Part shown: positions 16,015 to 23,481 of the stretch, one piece after another
Numbering within the stretch: the first letter of the stretch is position 1
How the letters are laid out: each line of letters begins with the position of its first letter
Position numbers and translations under genes: made by a program
Notes under the pieces: generated by a model
Seen by the model: only the letters and a program-made list of their open reading frames with translations
What the model was told of the DNA's origin: nothing
Databases searched by the model: none
Source of the DNA: Fusobacteriota bacterium
Lineage (GTDB): Bacteria; Fusobacteriota; Fusobacteriia; Fusobacteriales; Fusobacteriaceae
Direction of reading: 5' to 3'
Assembly: GCA_023389595.1 (NCBI GenBank)
Contig: JAEWEF010000007.1
Coordinates: 1 to 28,348 of the forward strand
Length of the DNA stretch: 28,348 nucleotides

Positions 16015-16800
16015 TTAGTTTAAAAAATTTTTTTGTAATTTCTTTGTAGATATAGTTAATATCAAAGAAATAGTTATAAGTATTACAGAAAGTGCATTAA
16101 TAACAGGAGATACTCCAACTCTTATCATAGAATATATTCTCAGAGGAAGAGTAGATGATCCAGGTCCCGAAACAAAAAACGTTATTACAAAATCGTCAAA
16201 CGAAAGAGTAGTAGAAATTAAAAATCCAGAAATTATTGCTGGGAATAAAACAGGAAGTATTACTCTACACAATGTTTGCATTTCATTTGCACCTAAATCG
16301 TATGATGCTTCAATTATAGAATGATCAAATTCATCTAATCTGGCCATAACTATAAATAAAACATAAGGGATATTAAATGTGGTATGTGCTATAAAAATAG
16401 TTATAAGTCCAAGTTTAAAATGAACGCTCGTAAACATAACAAGAAGAGAAACACCTATTATTATGTCTGGAACAACCAAAGGTAGTACAGATAAATTTTT
16501 TATAAATTTTTTTCCTTTAAAGTTATACCATTTAAATGCTACAGCACCTAAAGTTCCTATAACGGTTGATATAAAAGAAGAAAAAATTGCAATTAAAATG
16601 CTATACCTAAATGCTTTCCAGATATGAGCTGAACTTTTGAATAATTCTTTATACCATCTAAGAGAAAATCCAGTCCATTGTATACCTTTTCCTTCATTAA
16701 AAGAATAAAGTATTAATAAAAATAAAGGTATGTAAAAGAATAGCATGGTAAAAATAAAAAATACCAATGAGAAAGTTTTTTTATTTTCAATTTTTTTCAA
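16015..16800 (-). CDS. potC: Spermidine/putrescine ABC transporter permease PotC
   Basis: A 261-residue inner-membrane permease of the binding-protein-dependent ABC type with about six hydrophobic segments. The EAA loop that contacts the ATPase is seen as IIEASYDLGANEMQTLCRVILPVLFPAI around residues 165-192. The N-terminal FFYIPLFLLILYSFNEGKGIQWTGFSLRWYKELF is typical of PotC. The start is TTG at 16800-16798: a near-perfect GGAGGTG (16807-16813) stands 6 bases before it, and a TAG immediately upstream prevents an earlier start. The first 14 bases overlap the end of potB. The substrate class is inferred from family resemblance; related transporters carry other small cations. Confidence 0.88.
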   Translation of the reverse strand: MKKIENKKTFSLVFFIFTMLFFYIPLFLLILYSFNEGKGIQWTGFSLRWYKELFKSSAHIWKAFRYSILIAIFSSFISTVIGTLGAVAFKWYNFKGKKFIKNLSVLPLVVPDIIIGVSLLVMFTSVHFKLGLITIFIAHTTFNIPYVLFIVMARLDEFDHSIIEASYDLGANEMQTLCRVILPVLFPAIISGFLISTTLSFDDFVITFFVSGPGSSTLPLRIYSMIRVGVSPVINALSVILITISLILTISTKKLQKNFLN

Positions 16801-17650
16801 CTATTTCACCTCCGTTAGCTTCAGATTCATATTTTGTAAAAAACCAAACGAATAATGTGGTTATAATTATTAGAACTGAAGAAATCGAAGAGGCCAAAGG
16901 CCAGTTTCTAGTTATTGTTAAATGTTGAGCTATTGTATTTCCAAGCATGATAGAATTTGTTCCACCAACTAATTTAGGTACGGCATAGCTACCTAAAGAA
17001 GGAACTATAGTAAATATAATAGAAGTAATTATTCCAGGCTTTATACACGGTAGGAAAATCTTTCTGAATGCTTGTGAATTTGTAGCACCTAAATCTCTAG
17101 CTGCATCAATTAGAGAAAAATCAAATTTTTCTACAACCGCAAACAAAGGAAGAATTGAAAATGGTAAACTAGTATAAATAGATATTAGTATGACTGCAAA
17201 ATTACCATATAAAATTTGTACAGGCTGATCTACTATTCCAAGCTTTAATAAAAAGTGATTTAAAAAACCATTATTTCCAAGCAACGATATCCAAGCATAT
17301 ATTCTTACTAAAAAATTTGTCCAAAACGGAATTATAATTAACATAAGTAATTCTTGCTTATATTTTGATCTAGATATGTAGTAAGAAACGGGTATCGCTA
17401 ATAAAACTGTAAAAAAAGTTATTACTATTGATATATAAATTGTTTTTAAAACTATTACTAAAAAATATTTTTCTGTAAATATTTGGAAAGCCTCTAAAGA
17501 AAATTTTAAATTTACTCCACCATAAGTATTTTTTTCTAAAAAAGAATAAGAAAAAACTATTAACATAGGAATCAAGAAAAATAATATAAGCCAAATGCTT
17601 ATAGGTAGAGAGTAAAGGAATCCTATTTTATTTTTTTTATCTTTATTCAT
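16787..17650 (-). CDS. potB: Spermidine/putrescine ABC transporter permease PotB
   Basis: A 287-residue permease partner of PotC with six predicted membrane segments. It has the N-terminal LPISIWLILFFLIPMLIVFSYSFLEKNTYGG segment and the EAA loop LIDAARDLGATNSQAFRKIFLPCIKPGI. VPSLGSYAVPKLVGGTNSIMLGNTIAQ in the C-terminal third is highly typical of PotB. It begins with ATG and overlaps potA by 8 bases, and its end overlaps potC by 14 bases, so all three are translationally coupled. Confidence 0.9.
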   Translation of the reverse strand: MNKDKKNKIGFLYSLPISIWLILFFLIPMLIVFSYSFLEKNTYGGVNLKFSLEAFQIFTEKYFLVIVLKTIYISIVITFFTVLLAIPVSYYISRSKYKQELLMLIIIPFWTNFLVRIYAWISLLGNNGFLNHFLLKLGIVDQPVQILYGNFAVILISIYTSLPFSILPLFAVVEKFDFSLIDAARDLGATNSQAFRKIFLPCIKPGIITSIIFTIVPSLGSYAVPKLVGGTNSIMLGNTIAQHLTITRNWPLASSISSVLIIITTLFVWFFTKYESEANGGEIVEKN

Positions 17651-18776
17651 TAGAATTCACCTCTACTAAATAACCGTCATCGGCATCCCAATACATATAT
17701 ACTTCTTCATCCCACCAAATTGCTTCTTCATCTTCGTCATCAAAGAATGCACTGTGTTGAACAAAAATTTTAAATTTTAAATTATCATTTTCAAGTGGAG
17801 TAACGTAATATTTACTTTGGAATCCAGAATAGATATATTCATCAACAAAAACTTTAATACAGTTAATATTATTTTTTAAGTCTTTAGGTTTTATTTTAGA
17901 CAATTTTATTTTTTCTGGTCTTAATGATACATTTACCGTATCACCTATTTTAACTTTTTTATCTTGTTCTATTGTTATTTTACCTATTTTTTCTACTTCT
18001 ATAATTGCAAAAGAATCGTTTATTATTTCAGTAACTTTACCACTAAAGAAGTTATTTTCTCCAAGAAAATCAGCTACAAAAGGATTAGCTGGAGATTCAT
18101 AAACTTCTGCAGGCGTTCCAACTTGTAATATTTCCCCTTCATTCATTACTGCAATTCTATCAGATATTGAAAGAGCCTCCTGCTGATCGTGTGTTATAAA
18201 AATAAATGTAATTCCAACTTCTTCGTGTATTAAATCAAGTTCTATTAAAAGATTTTGTCTAAGTTTTGCATCAAGAGCTGAAAGAGGTTCATCCAATAGT
18301 AAAACACCCGGTTTATTTATTAACGCTCTTGCTATAGAAACTCTTTGTTGTTGTCCTCCAGAAAGTTGAGATGGTTTTTTATACATATGTTCAGTCAATC
18401 CAACTAAATTTATATATTTTTTAACTTCTTTTTCTATTATATTACTATCTATTTTTTTAATTTTCAATGGGAACGCTACATTATCGTAAACATTTAAGTG
18501 AGGAAATAGAGCGTATTTTTGAAATATTGTATTTACATTTCTAAGATTTGGAGGAAGATCAGTTATATCTTCATCTCCTAAAAATATAGAACCTTTATCT
18601 GGAGAAATAAAACCAGCTATCATTCTTAAAAGTGTAGTTTTTCCACAACCGGATGGACCTATAATAGAAAAAAATTCGCCTTGATTAATTTCTAGGTTTA
18701 TATTTTTGAGTATTTTTTCTCCGTCAAAGCTTTTTTCAACATTGATAACTTTTATATTTTTGTTTTCTTTTTTCAA
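17643..18776 (-). CDS. potA: Spermidine/putrescine ABC transporter ATP-binding protein PotA
   Basis: A 377-residue ABC ATPase. It shows Walker A GPSGCGKTT, the Q-loop region NTIFQKYALFPHLNVYDNVAFPLK, signature LSGGQQQRVSIARAL, Walker B VLLLDEPLSALD and the switch His in FIFITHDQQEA. The C-terminal ~140 residues form a TOBE-type regulatory domain, with SLRPEKIKLSK marking its OB-fold. The start is a TTG (18776-18774) with GGAGGT at 18786-18791 and an in-frame TAA one codon upstream; no nearby ATG exists. It is the first gene of the potABC-cyclophilin unit and faces nagA across a 197-bp divergent gap. No clear promoter could be assigned within that AT-rich gap. Confidence 0.93.
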   Translation of the reverse strand: MKKENKNIKVINVEKSFDGEKILKNINLEINQGEFFSIIGPSGCGKTTLLRMIAGFISPDKGSIFLGDEDITDLPPNLRNVNTIFQKYALFPHLNVYDNVAFPLKIKKIDSNIIEKEVKKYINLVGLTEHMYKKPSQLSGGQQQRVSIARALINKPGVLLLDEPLSALDAKLRQNLLIELDLIHEEVGITFIFITHDQQEALSISDRIAVMNEGEILQVGTPAEVYESPANPFVADFLGENNFFSGKVTEIINDSFAIIEVEKIGKITIEQDKKVKIGDTVNVSLRPEKIKLSKIKPKDLKNNINCIKVFVDEYIYSGFQSKYYVTPLENDNLKFKIFVQHSAFFDDEDEEAIWWDEEVYMYWDADDGYLVEVNSNE

Positions 18777-18924
18777 TTATACTTTACCTCCAAAATTAAA
18801 ATAAAAACTACAATTTTAATTTTAACATATTTTATAAGTATTTTCTATAAATTAAATAATTTTTTTGAAAATCTTTTGTTAATTAAAACTCAAATAAGTA
18901 AATAAATTTAATAACTTTTATAGA

Positions 18925-18953
18925 TTGATTTTTAATTCAAACTAATATAAAAT
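18925..18953 (+). promoter_or_regulatory. Possible promoter of nagA
   Basis: TTGATT (18925-18930), a 17-base spacer and TAAAAT (18948-18953). The predicted transcription start would leave only about 14 bases before the nagA ATG, nearly overlapping its Shine-Dalgarno, so the assignment is tentative. The rest of the 197-bp potA-nagA gap is almost pure A/T, and I saw no other convincing element in it. Confidence 0.35.
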
Positions 18954-18973
18954 ATTTAAAAGGGGGATAAATT

Positions 18974-20128
18974 ATGTCAAAAATTTTATTTAAAAATGCA
19001 AAAATTGTAACTGATAAAGAAATTATAGAATCAAATTTATTAGTTAATGAAGATATTATAGAAAAAATAGAAAAGGATATAAAAGAAGAAGAATCATATG
19101 AAATTATAGATGTGAATGGTAACTATTTAATACCAGCATTTGTTGATGTGCATATACATGGAGCAAGTGGACATGATTTCATGGATTCAACTGATACAGC
19201 AGTAAAAGAAATTTCGAAATTTTTATGTACAAAAGGAACTTCAAATTTTTTATCTACGACTCTTTCAAGTAAAAAATCTACGTTAATAGAAAATTTAAAA
19301 ATTATGTCTAAATTACAGAATGAAGATATAGGTGGAGCAACTCTTGTTGGTGTACATATGGAAGGACCATATTTTGATGTTGAGTATAAGGGAGCTCAAA
19401 ATGATAAGTATATAGTAGAATCTTCTATAAAAGATATAGATGAATTTTTATCTGTAAAAGATGATCTTATTAAAATTTTTTCAATTTCTCCGCATTCTTA
19501 TGTGAATAGAGAAGCGATAAAGTATCTTACAAGCAAAGGAATAATTACTTCTGTTGGTCATTCTAATGCTACATATGAAGAAGTAGAAGAAGCTATAGCT
19601 TTAGGATTGTCACATTCAACACACACTTATAATGGTATGAGAGGATTTACTCATAGAGAACCTGGTGTTGTTGGTGCAGTATTTAATAATGATAGTATTT
19701 ATGCTGAAGTTATTTTCGACAACGTCCATGTTCATAAAGAAGCTGTTAGAATACTTATTAAAATTAAAGGCGTTGAAAAAGTTATATGTATAACGGACTC
19801 AATGGCTGCAACTGGATTACAAGATGGAAAATATAAATTGGGAGAGCTTGATATAAATGTTGCGGATGGTCAAGCTAGACTTGAATCTAATGGAGCCTTA
19901 GCAGGAAGTGTTCTTACATTAGATAAAGCATTTAAAAATCTTATAAATTTAGGGTATAGTATAGTTGATGCGGTAAAAATGACAAGCACGAACGCTGCAA
20001 CTGAACTTAAATTAAATACTGGAAAGATATCTGAAGGAAGATATGCTGATATAGTAATAATGAATAAAGATTATGAAGTTATTTCAACTTATGTAAAAGG
20101 AAAATTAAAATACAAAAAATCTATTTAG
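18974..20128 (+). CDS. nagA: N-acetylglucosamine-6-phosphate deacetylase
   Basis: A 384-residue amidohydrolase that removes acetate from GlcNAc-6-phosphate, feeding amino sugars and recycled cell wall into glycolysis. The metal-site residues are visible as His60-x-His62 (VDVHIHGASGHDFMD), Glu130 (GVHMEGPYFD), the histidines of SVGHSNATYEE and THTYNGMRGF, and the catalytic Asp in CITDSMAATG. The start is set by AAGGGGGAT just before the ATG. It is first of three closely spaced plus-strand genes (nagA, trkA, pepP). The deaminase nagB is not adjacent. Confidence 0.94.
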   Translation: MSKILFKNAKIVTDKEIIESNLLVNEDIIEKIEKDIKEEESYEIIDVNGNYLIPAFVDVHIHGASGHDFMDSTDTAVKEISKFLCTKGTSNFLSTTLSSKKSTLIENLKIMSKLQNEDIGGATLVGVHMEGPYFDVEYKGAQNDKYIVESSIKDIDEFLSVKDDLIKIFSISPHSYVNREAIKYLTSKGIITSVGHSNATYEEVEEAIALGLSHSTHTYNGMRGFTHREPGVVGAVFNNDSIYAEVIFDNVHVHKEAVRILIKIKGVEKVICITDSMAATGLQDGKYKLGELDINVADGQARLESNGALAGSVLTLDKAFKNLINLGYSIVDAVKMTSTNAATELKLNTGKISEGRYADIVIMNKDYEVISTYVKGKLKYKKSI

Positions 20129-20142
20129 GAGCTAATATTAGT

Positions 20143-21495
20143 ATGAAAATCGTTATCGTTGGAGCAGGTAAAGTTGGAGAGATTTTGTGTAAAGATTTAT
20201 CTGCTGAGGGACACGACATAAAATTAATAGAAGAAAATTCAAAAATTTTAGAAAAAATTATTTCCTCTAATGATATACTTGGAATAGTTGGTAATGGAAC
20301 AAAATTTGATATATTATCAGAAGCTGGTACCGAAAATGCTGATCTATTTATTTCAGTAACAGAAAAAGATGAAATAAATATTATTTCTTGTGTTATTGCA
20401 AAAAAAATGGGAGCTCAGTATACGATAGCAAGAGTTAGAAATACTGAATATTCTTCTCAAATGGATTTAATGAGTTCTGCATTAGGAATTGACAAAATAA
20501 TTAATCCTGAATTAGAAGCTGCCAAATATATACATAAAAATATATACTTTAAAAACTCTTTAAATATAGAAACTTTTTTTAATGGTAAACTAAAATTGGT
20601 TGAATTTATAATAGAAGAAGGATCATATTTAGAGGGGATGAGTTTATTTGAATTTAAGCAGAACTATTTTAAAAATTTATTAGTATGTATTATAAAAAGA
20701 AATGACGAGATAATCATACCTCAAGGAGATTTTATTTTAAATGCAAGCGATATGATTTATGTATCTGGTGAGCAAAAAGATTTATTTTCTTTGTATAGAA
20801 GTTTAGGTAAATCAAATAGACCAATTAAATCTGTTTTTATTATAGGTGCTGGAAGAATAGCACATTATTTAACTTCATACTTAATGGAAGATAATATAGA
20901 TATAAAAGTTGTAGATATATCTGAAGAAGTTGCTAGAATTTACAATGATAGTTTTCCAAATGTAACAACAATAAATGGCGATGGAAGTGACGAAGATCTT
21001 TTATCGGAAGAAGGATTCAAAGATTATGATGCATGTATTTCATTAACTGGTATAGATGAAATGAATATACTTATATCTATGTTTGCAAAAAAAATTGGAA
21101 TATCTAAAATAATAACTAAAATAAATAAACCATATTTTTTAGATGTTCTAGGTAAAAATCAGTTGACAACGGTAGTAACTCCAAAAAAATTAATAGCTGA
21201 TAAAATAGTTAAAATAGTTAGAACTAAAAATACAAACAAGAATAATATACTTAATCTTTATAGGCTAGAAAATAATAGAGTTGAAGCCATAGAATTTTTG
21301 ATAGATAATGATTGTAAAATTTTAGGAACTTTAATAAAAGATTTACCTATAAAGAAAAATGTTATTTTATCTTACATAATAAGGAATAATGAAATAATAA
21401 TACCAAGTGGAAGAGATTTTATTAAAGTAGAAGACAGAGTTATTGTAATTACAACCGAAACTCATCTTTACGATATAAATGAAATATTATTATAA
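20143..21495 (+). CDS. trkA: Trk potassium uptake regulatory protein TrkA
   Basis: A 450-residue cytoplasmic K+ transport regulator made of two tandem RCK units. Each has a TrkA_N Rossmann domain with a GxGxxG-type nucleotide motif (VGAGKVGEILCKDL at ~6 and IGAGRIAHYLTSYL at ~233) and a TrkA_C domain (segments around YLEGMSLFEFKQN and CKILGTLIKDLPI). NAD(H)/ATP binding by these domains gates a TrkH/TrkG channel, which is not encoded in this window. Length is close to the E. coli protein. It starts 14 bp after nagA and ends 22 bp before the pepP ATG. Confidence 0.92.
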   Translation: MKIVIVGAGKVGEILCKDLSAEGHDIKLIEENSKILEKIISSNDILGIVGNGTKFDILSEAGTENADLFISVTEKDEINIISCVIAKKMGAQYTIARVRNTEYSSQMDLMSSALGIDKIINPELEAAKYIHKNIYFKNSLNIETFFNGKLKLVEFIIEEGSYLEGMSLFEFKQNYFKNLLVCIIKRNDEIIIPQGDFILNASDMIYVSGEQKDLFSLYRSLGKSNRPIKSVFIIGAGRIAHYLTSYLMEDNIDIKVVDISEEVARIYNDSFPNVTTINGDGSDEDLLSEEGFKDYDACISLTGIDEMNILISMFAKKIGISKIITKINKPYFLDVLGKNQLTTVVTPKKLIADKIVKIVRTKNTNKNNILNLYRLENNRVEAIEFLIDNDCKILGTLIKDLPIKKNVILSYIIRNNEIIIPSGRDFIKVEDRVIVITTETHLYDINEILL

Positions 21496-21517
21496 AATTT
21501 TTTTAAGAAGGGATAAT

Positions 21518-23275
21518 ATGAAAATTAACGAAAGAATAGAAGAACTTAGAAAAAAAATGGACGAAGAAAATATAGATGTTTATCTAGTAATAACTTCTGA
21601 TTTTCATGAAAGTGAATACTTATGTAATTTTTTTAAAACTAGGGAATACATTTCAGGATTCACAGGTTCTGCGGGTACAGTTTTAATATTTAAGGACGAG
21701 TCTTGTCTTTGGGCAGATGGAAGATATCATGTTCAAGCAGAAAAGCAAATTCAAGGAACAGAAATTAAATTATTTAAAGAGGGATTAAAAAATGTTCCTA
21801 GTTATAAGGAATATATTTCAAAAAAATTTACAGAAAATTTTATTCTTGGATGTGATACTAGATTAGTTTCTTGTAATAAAATTAAAGAATTATTAAGTTT
21901 AGATAACATCATTATAAAAGATACGGATTTAATTTCAAAAATTTGGAAAGATAGACCTTCTTTACCTAAAGAAAAAATTTTTGTTTTAGAGCAGAAATAT
22001 TTTGGAGTAGATTGTAAGGAAAAAATTACTAAAATTAGAGACTATCTTAAACAATCAAATGCTGAATATAATATAGTTACAAATTTAGACGATATAGCTT
22101 GGATATATAATTTTAGAGGAAGAGATATTAAAAATAACCCTGTAGCTCTTTCTTTTACTATTATCTCTAATAAAGAAACTTATCTATATATAGATAAAGA
22201 AAAAATAGATGAAAGATATATGAATTATTTTTTAGAAAACGAGATAAAAATAAAAGATTATTTTGAATTTTTTGATGATATAAAAAAAATTAAAAATGCA
22301 AGTATAATAATAGATGAAAACAAAACTAGTTATTATATTTATTCTCATTTAAAAGATGGTAATAAAATTATAAATAAAATCAATCCAAGCACATATATAA
22401 AGGCACATAAAAATGATATAGAAATAAAAAATACTGTCGAGGCACATATAGAAGACGGAATTGCATTAACAAAGTTTATGTATTGGATAAAAAACAATTA
22501 TGATAAAAATATTTCAGAATACGAAGCAGGAATAAAAATTGATAATTTAAGAAAAGAAATAGAAGATTTCATAGAACCAAGTTTTGACACGATATCTGCA
22601 TATAATGAAAACGCTGCAATGATGCATTATAGAGCTTCTGAACATGGCTCTGCTATAATAGGAGAAGGAGTTTTATTATTAGATTCTGGAGGTCAATATT
22701 TAAGAGGAACTACGGATACTACTAGAACTTTTTTTCTTGGAAATGTAGACAACGAAATTAAAATTCATAACACATTAGTATTAAAAGGAATGTTAGCACT
22801 AAGTAGAGCAAAATTTTTATATGGAGCAACTGGAACAAATTTAGACATATTAGCAAGACAATATTTGTGGCAAAATTTAATTGATTATAAATGTGGAACT
22901 GGGCATGGAGTTGGACATATATTAAATGTTCATGAAGGACCACATGGAATTAGGTTTCAGATAAATACACAAAGATTAGAAGAAAACATGGTAGTTACTA
23001 ATGAACCTGGAGTATATATAACTAACTCTCATGGAATAAGAATAGAAAATGAGTTATTGGTTAAAGTTTTTGATGAAAATATTCATGGTAAATTTATGTG
23101 TTTTGAAACACTTACTTATGTTCCTATCGATATAGACGGAATAGTTGTGTCTATGTTAAATGATGAGGAAAAACATCAATTAAATGAATATCATAAGAAT
23201 GTTTATGAGAAGTTATCTCCTCATTTGAATGGAGAAGAAAAAGAATTTTTGAAAAAATATACTAAAAATATATAA
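21518..23275 (+). CDS. pepP: Xaa-Pro aminopeptidase, long three-domain form
   Basis: A 585-residue M24B metallopeptidase that removes N-terminal residues preceding proline. It has two creatinase-like N-terminal domains (residues ~1-300) and a C-terminal pita-bread catalytic domain. The five metal ligands are visible: the Asps of LLLDSGGQY and TDTTRTF, the His in GTGHGVGHILNVHEGP, and the Glus of VTNEPGVY and RIENELLV. The length and domain plan match the large APP1-like enzymes rather than the ~440-residue E. coli PepP. The chosen ATG at 21518 has AAGGGA upstream; an in-frame ATG at 21479 lies inside trkA without a good site and is rejected. A peptide-degrading role suits an amino-acid fermenter. 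Confidence 0.92.
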   Translation: MKINERIEELRKKMDEENIDVYLVITSDFHESEYLCNFFKTREYISGFTGSAGTVLIFKDESCLWADGRYHVQAEKQIQGTEIKLFKEGLKNVPSYKEYISKKFTENFILGCDTRLVSCNKIKELLSLDNIIIKDTDLISKIWKDRPSLPKEKIFVLEQKYFGVDCKEKITKIRDYLKQSNAEYNIVTNLDDIAWIYNFRGRDIKNNPVALSFTIISNKETYLYIDKEKIDERYMNYFLENEIKIKDYFEFFDDIKKIKNASIIIDENKTSYYIYSHLKDGNKIINKINPSTYIKAHKNDIEIKNTVEAHIEDGIALTKFMYWIKNNYDKNISEYEAGIKIDNLRKEIEDFIEPSFDTISAYNENAAMMHYRASEHGSAIIGEGVLLLDSGGQYLRGTTDTTRTFFLGNVDNEIKIHNTLVLKGMLALSRAKFLYGATGTNLDILARQYLWQNLIDYKCGTGHGVGHILNVHEGPHGIRFQINTQRLEENMVVTNEPGVYITNSHGIRIENELLVKVFDENIHGKFMCFETLTYVPIDIDGIVVSMLNDEEKHQLNEYHKNVYEKLSPHLNGEEKEFLKKYTKNI

Positions 23276-23281
23276 ATTTTA

Positions 23282-23310
23282 TTGCATTTATTATCAAAAT
23301 ATACTATAAT
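23282..23310 (+). promoter_or_regulatory. sigma70-type promoter of the riboswitch-ATPase transcript
   Basis: TTGCAT (23282-23287), 17-base spacer, perfect TATAAT (23305-23310). Transcription would start near 23317, just before the riboswitch aptamer. Confidence 0.85.
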
Positions 23311-23333
23311 ACAAAGGCTAAATAAATTTGATT

Positions 23334-23424
23334 TATTAAAAGGGAGTAGTCAAAATTGTAACATCAACATCTCGATTTTTCTGGTGTTACAGCCATAATA
23401 TTTTTGGTGACAAGACTTTTAATA
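23334..23424 (+). ncRNA. yybP-ykoY family manganese riboswitch
   Basis: Helix P1 pairs TATTAAAAG (23334-23342) with CTTTTAATA (23416-23424). The two conserved Mn2+-sensing loops are recognisable: GGGAGTAG (23342-23349) on the 5' side and GACAAGAC (23409-23416) on the 3' side, closely matching the family's GGGGAGUAGC and AGCAAGACC. A middle helix is formed by TGTAACATC (23357-23365) with GGTGTTACA (23383-23391), allowing one G-U. The element lies between a strong promoter and a P-type ATPase, a known target class. Its 3' P1 strand is also the left arm of the terminator at 23412-23452, so ligand-stabilised P1 would prevent termination: a Mn2+ ON switch. The family match is by memory of the consensus, not by a covariance search. 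Confidence 0.87.
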
Positions 23425-23452
23425 CGTATTTTCGTATTAAAAGTCTTTTTTG
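23412..23452 (+). terminator. Riboswitch-controlled intrinsic terminator
   Basis: AAGACTTTTAATACG (23412-23426) and CGTATTAAAAGTCTT (23433-23447) form a perfect 15-bp stem around a six-base loop, followed by T residues to 23451. The left arm overlaps the 3' strand of aptamer helix P1, making the two structures mutually exclusive. Confidence 0.92.
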
Positions 23453-23472
23453 TTTTAATAAATAAAAATCTT

Positions 23473-23478
23473 GGAGGG
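23473..23478 (+). promoter_or_regulatory. ATPase ribosome binding site (decides the start)
   Basis: GGAGGG lies 3 bases before ATG 23482. An in-frame GTG at 23404 would put 26 codons inside the aptamer and terminator and has no such site. Confidence 0.85.
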
Positions 23479-23481
23479 AAT

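Noticed and set aside
18781..18973. Searched for a potA promoter and operator in the divergent gap
   Set aside because: Several TATAAA-like boxes exist, but none has a matching -35 at proper spacing; the region is too AT-rich for a reliable call.
21479..21517. 13-codon extension of pepP overlapping trkA
   Set aside because: There is no good ribosome site, while ATG 21518 has AAGGGA and gives the expected N-terminus.
23404..23481. 26-codon GTG-started extension of the P-type ATPase
   Set aside because: The extension is the translated 3' part of the riboswitch and terminator; the true start is ATG 23482 with GGAGGG.
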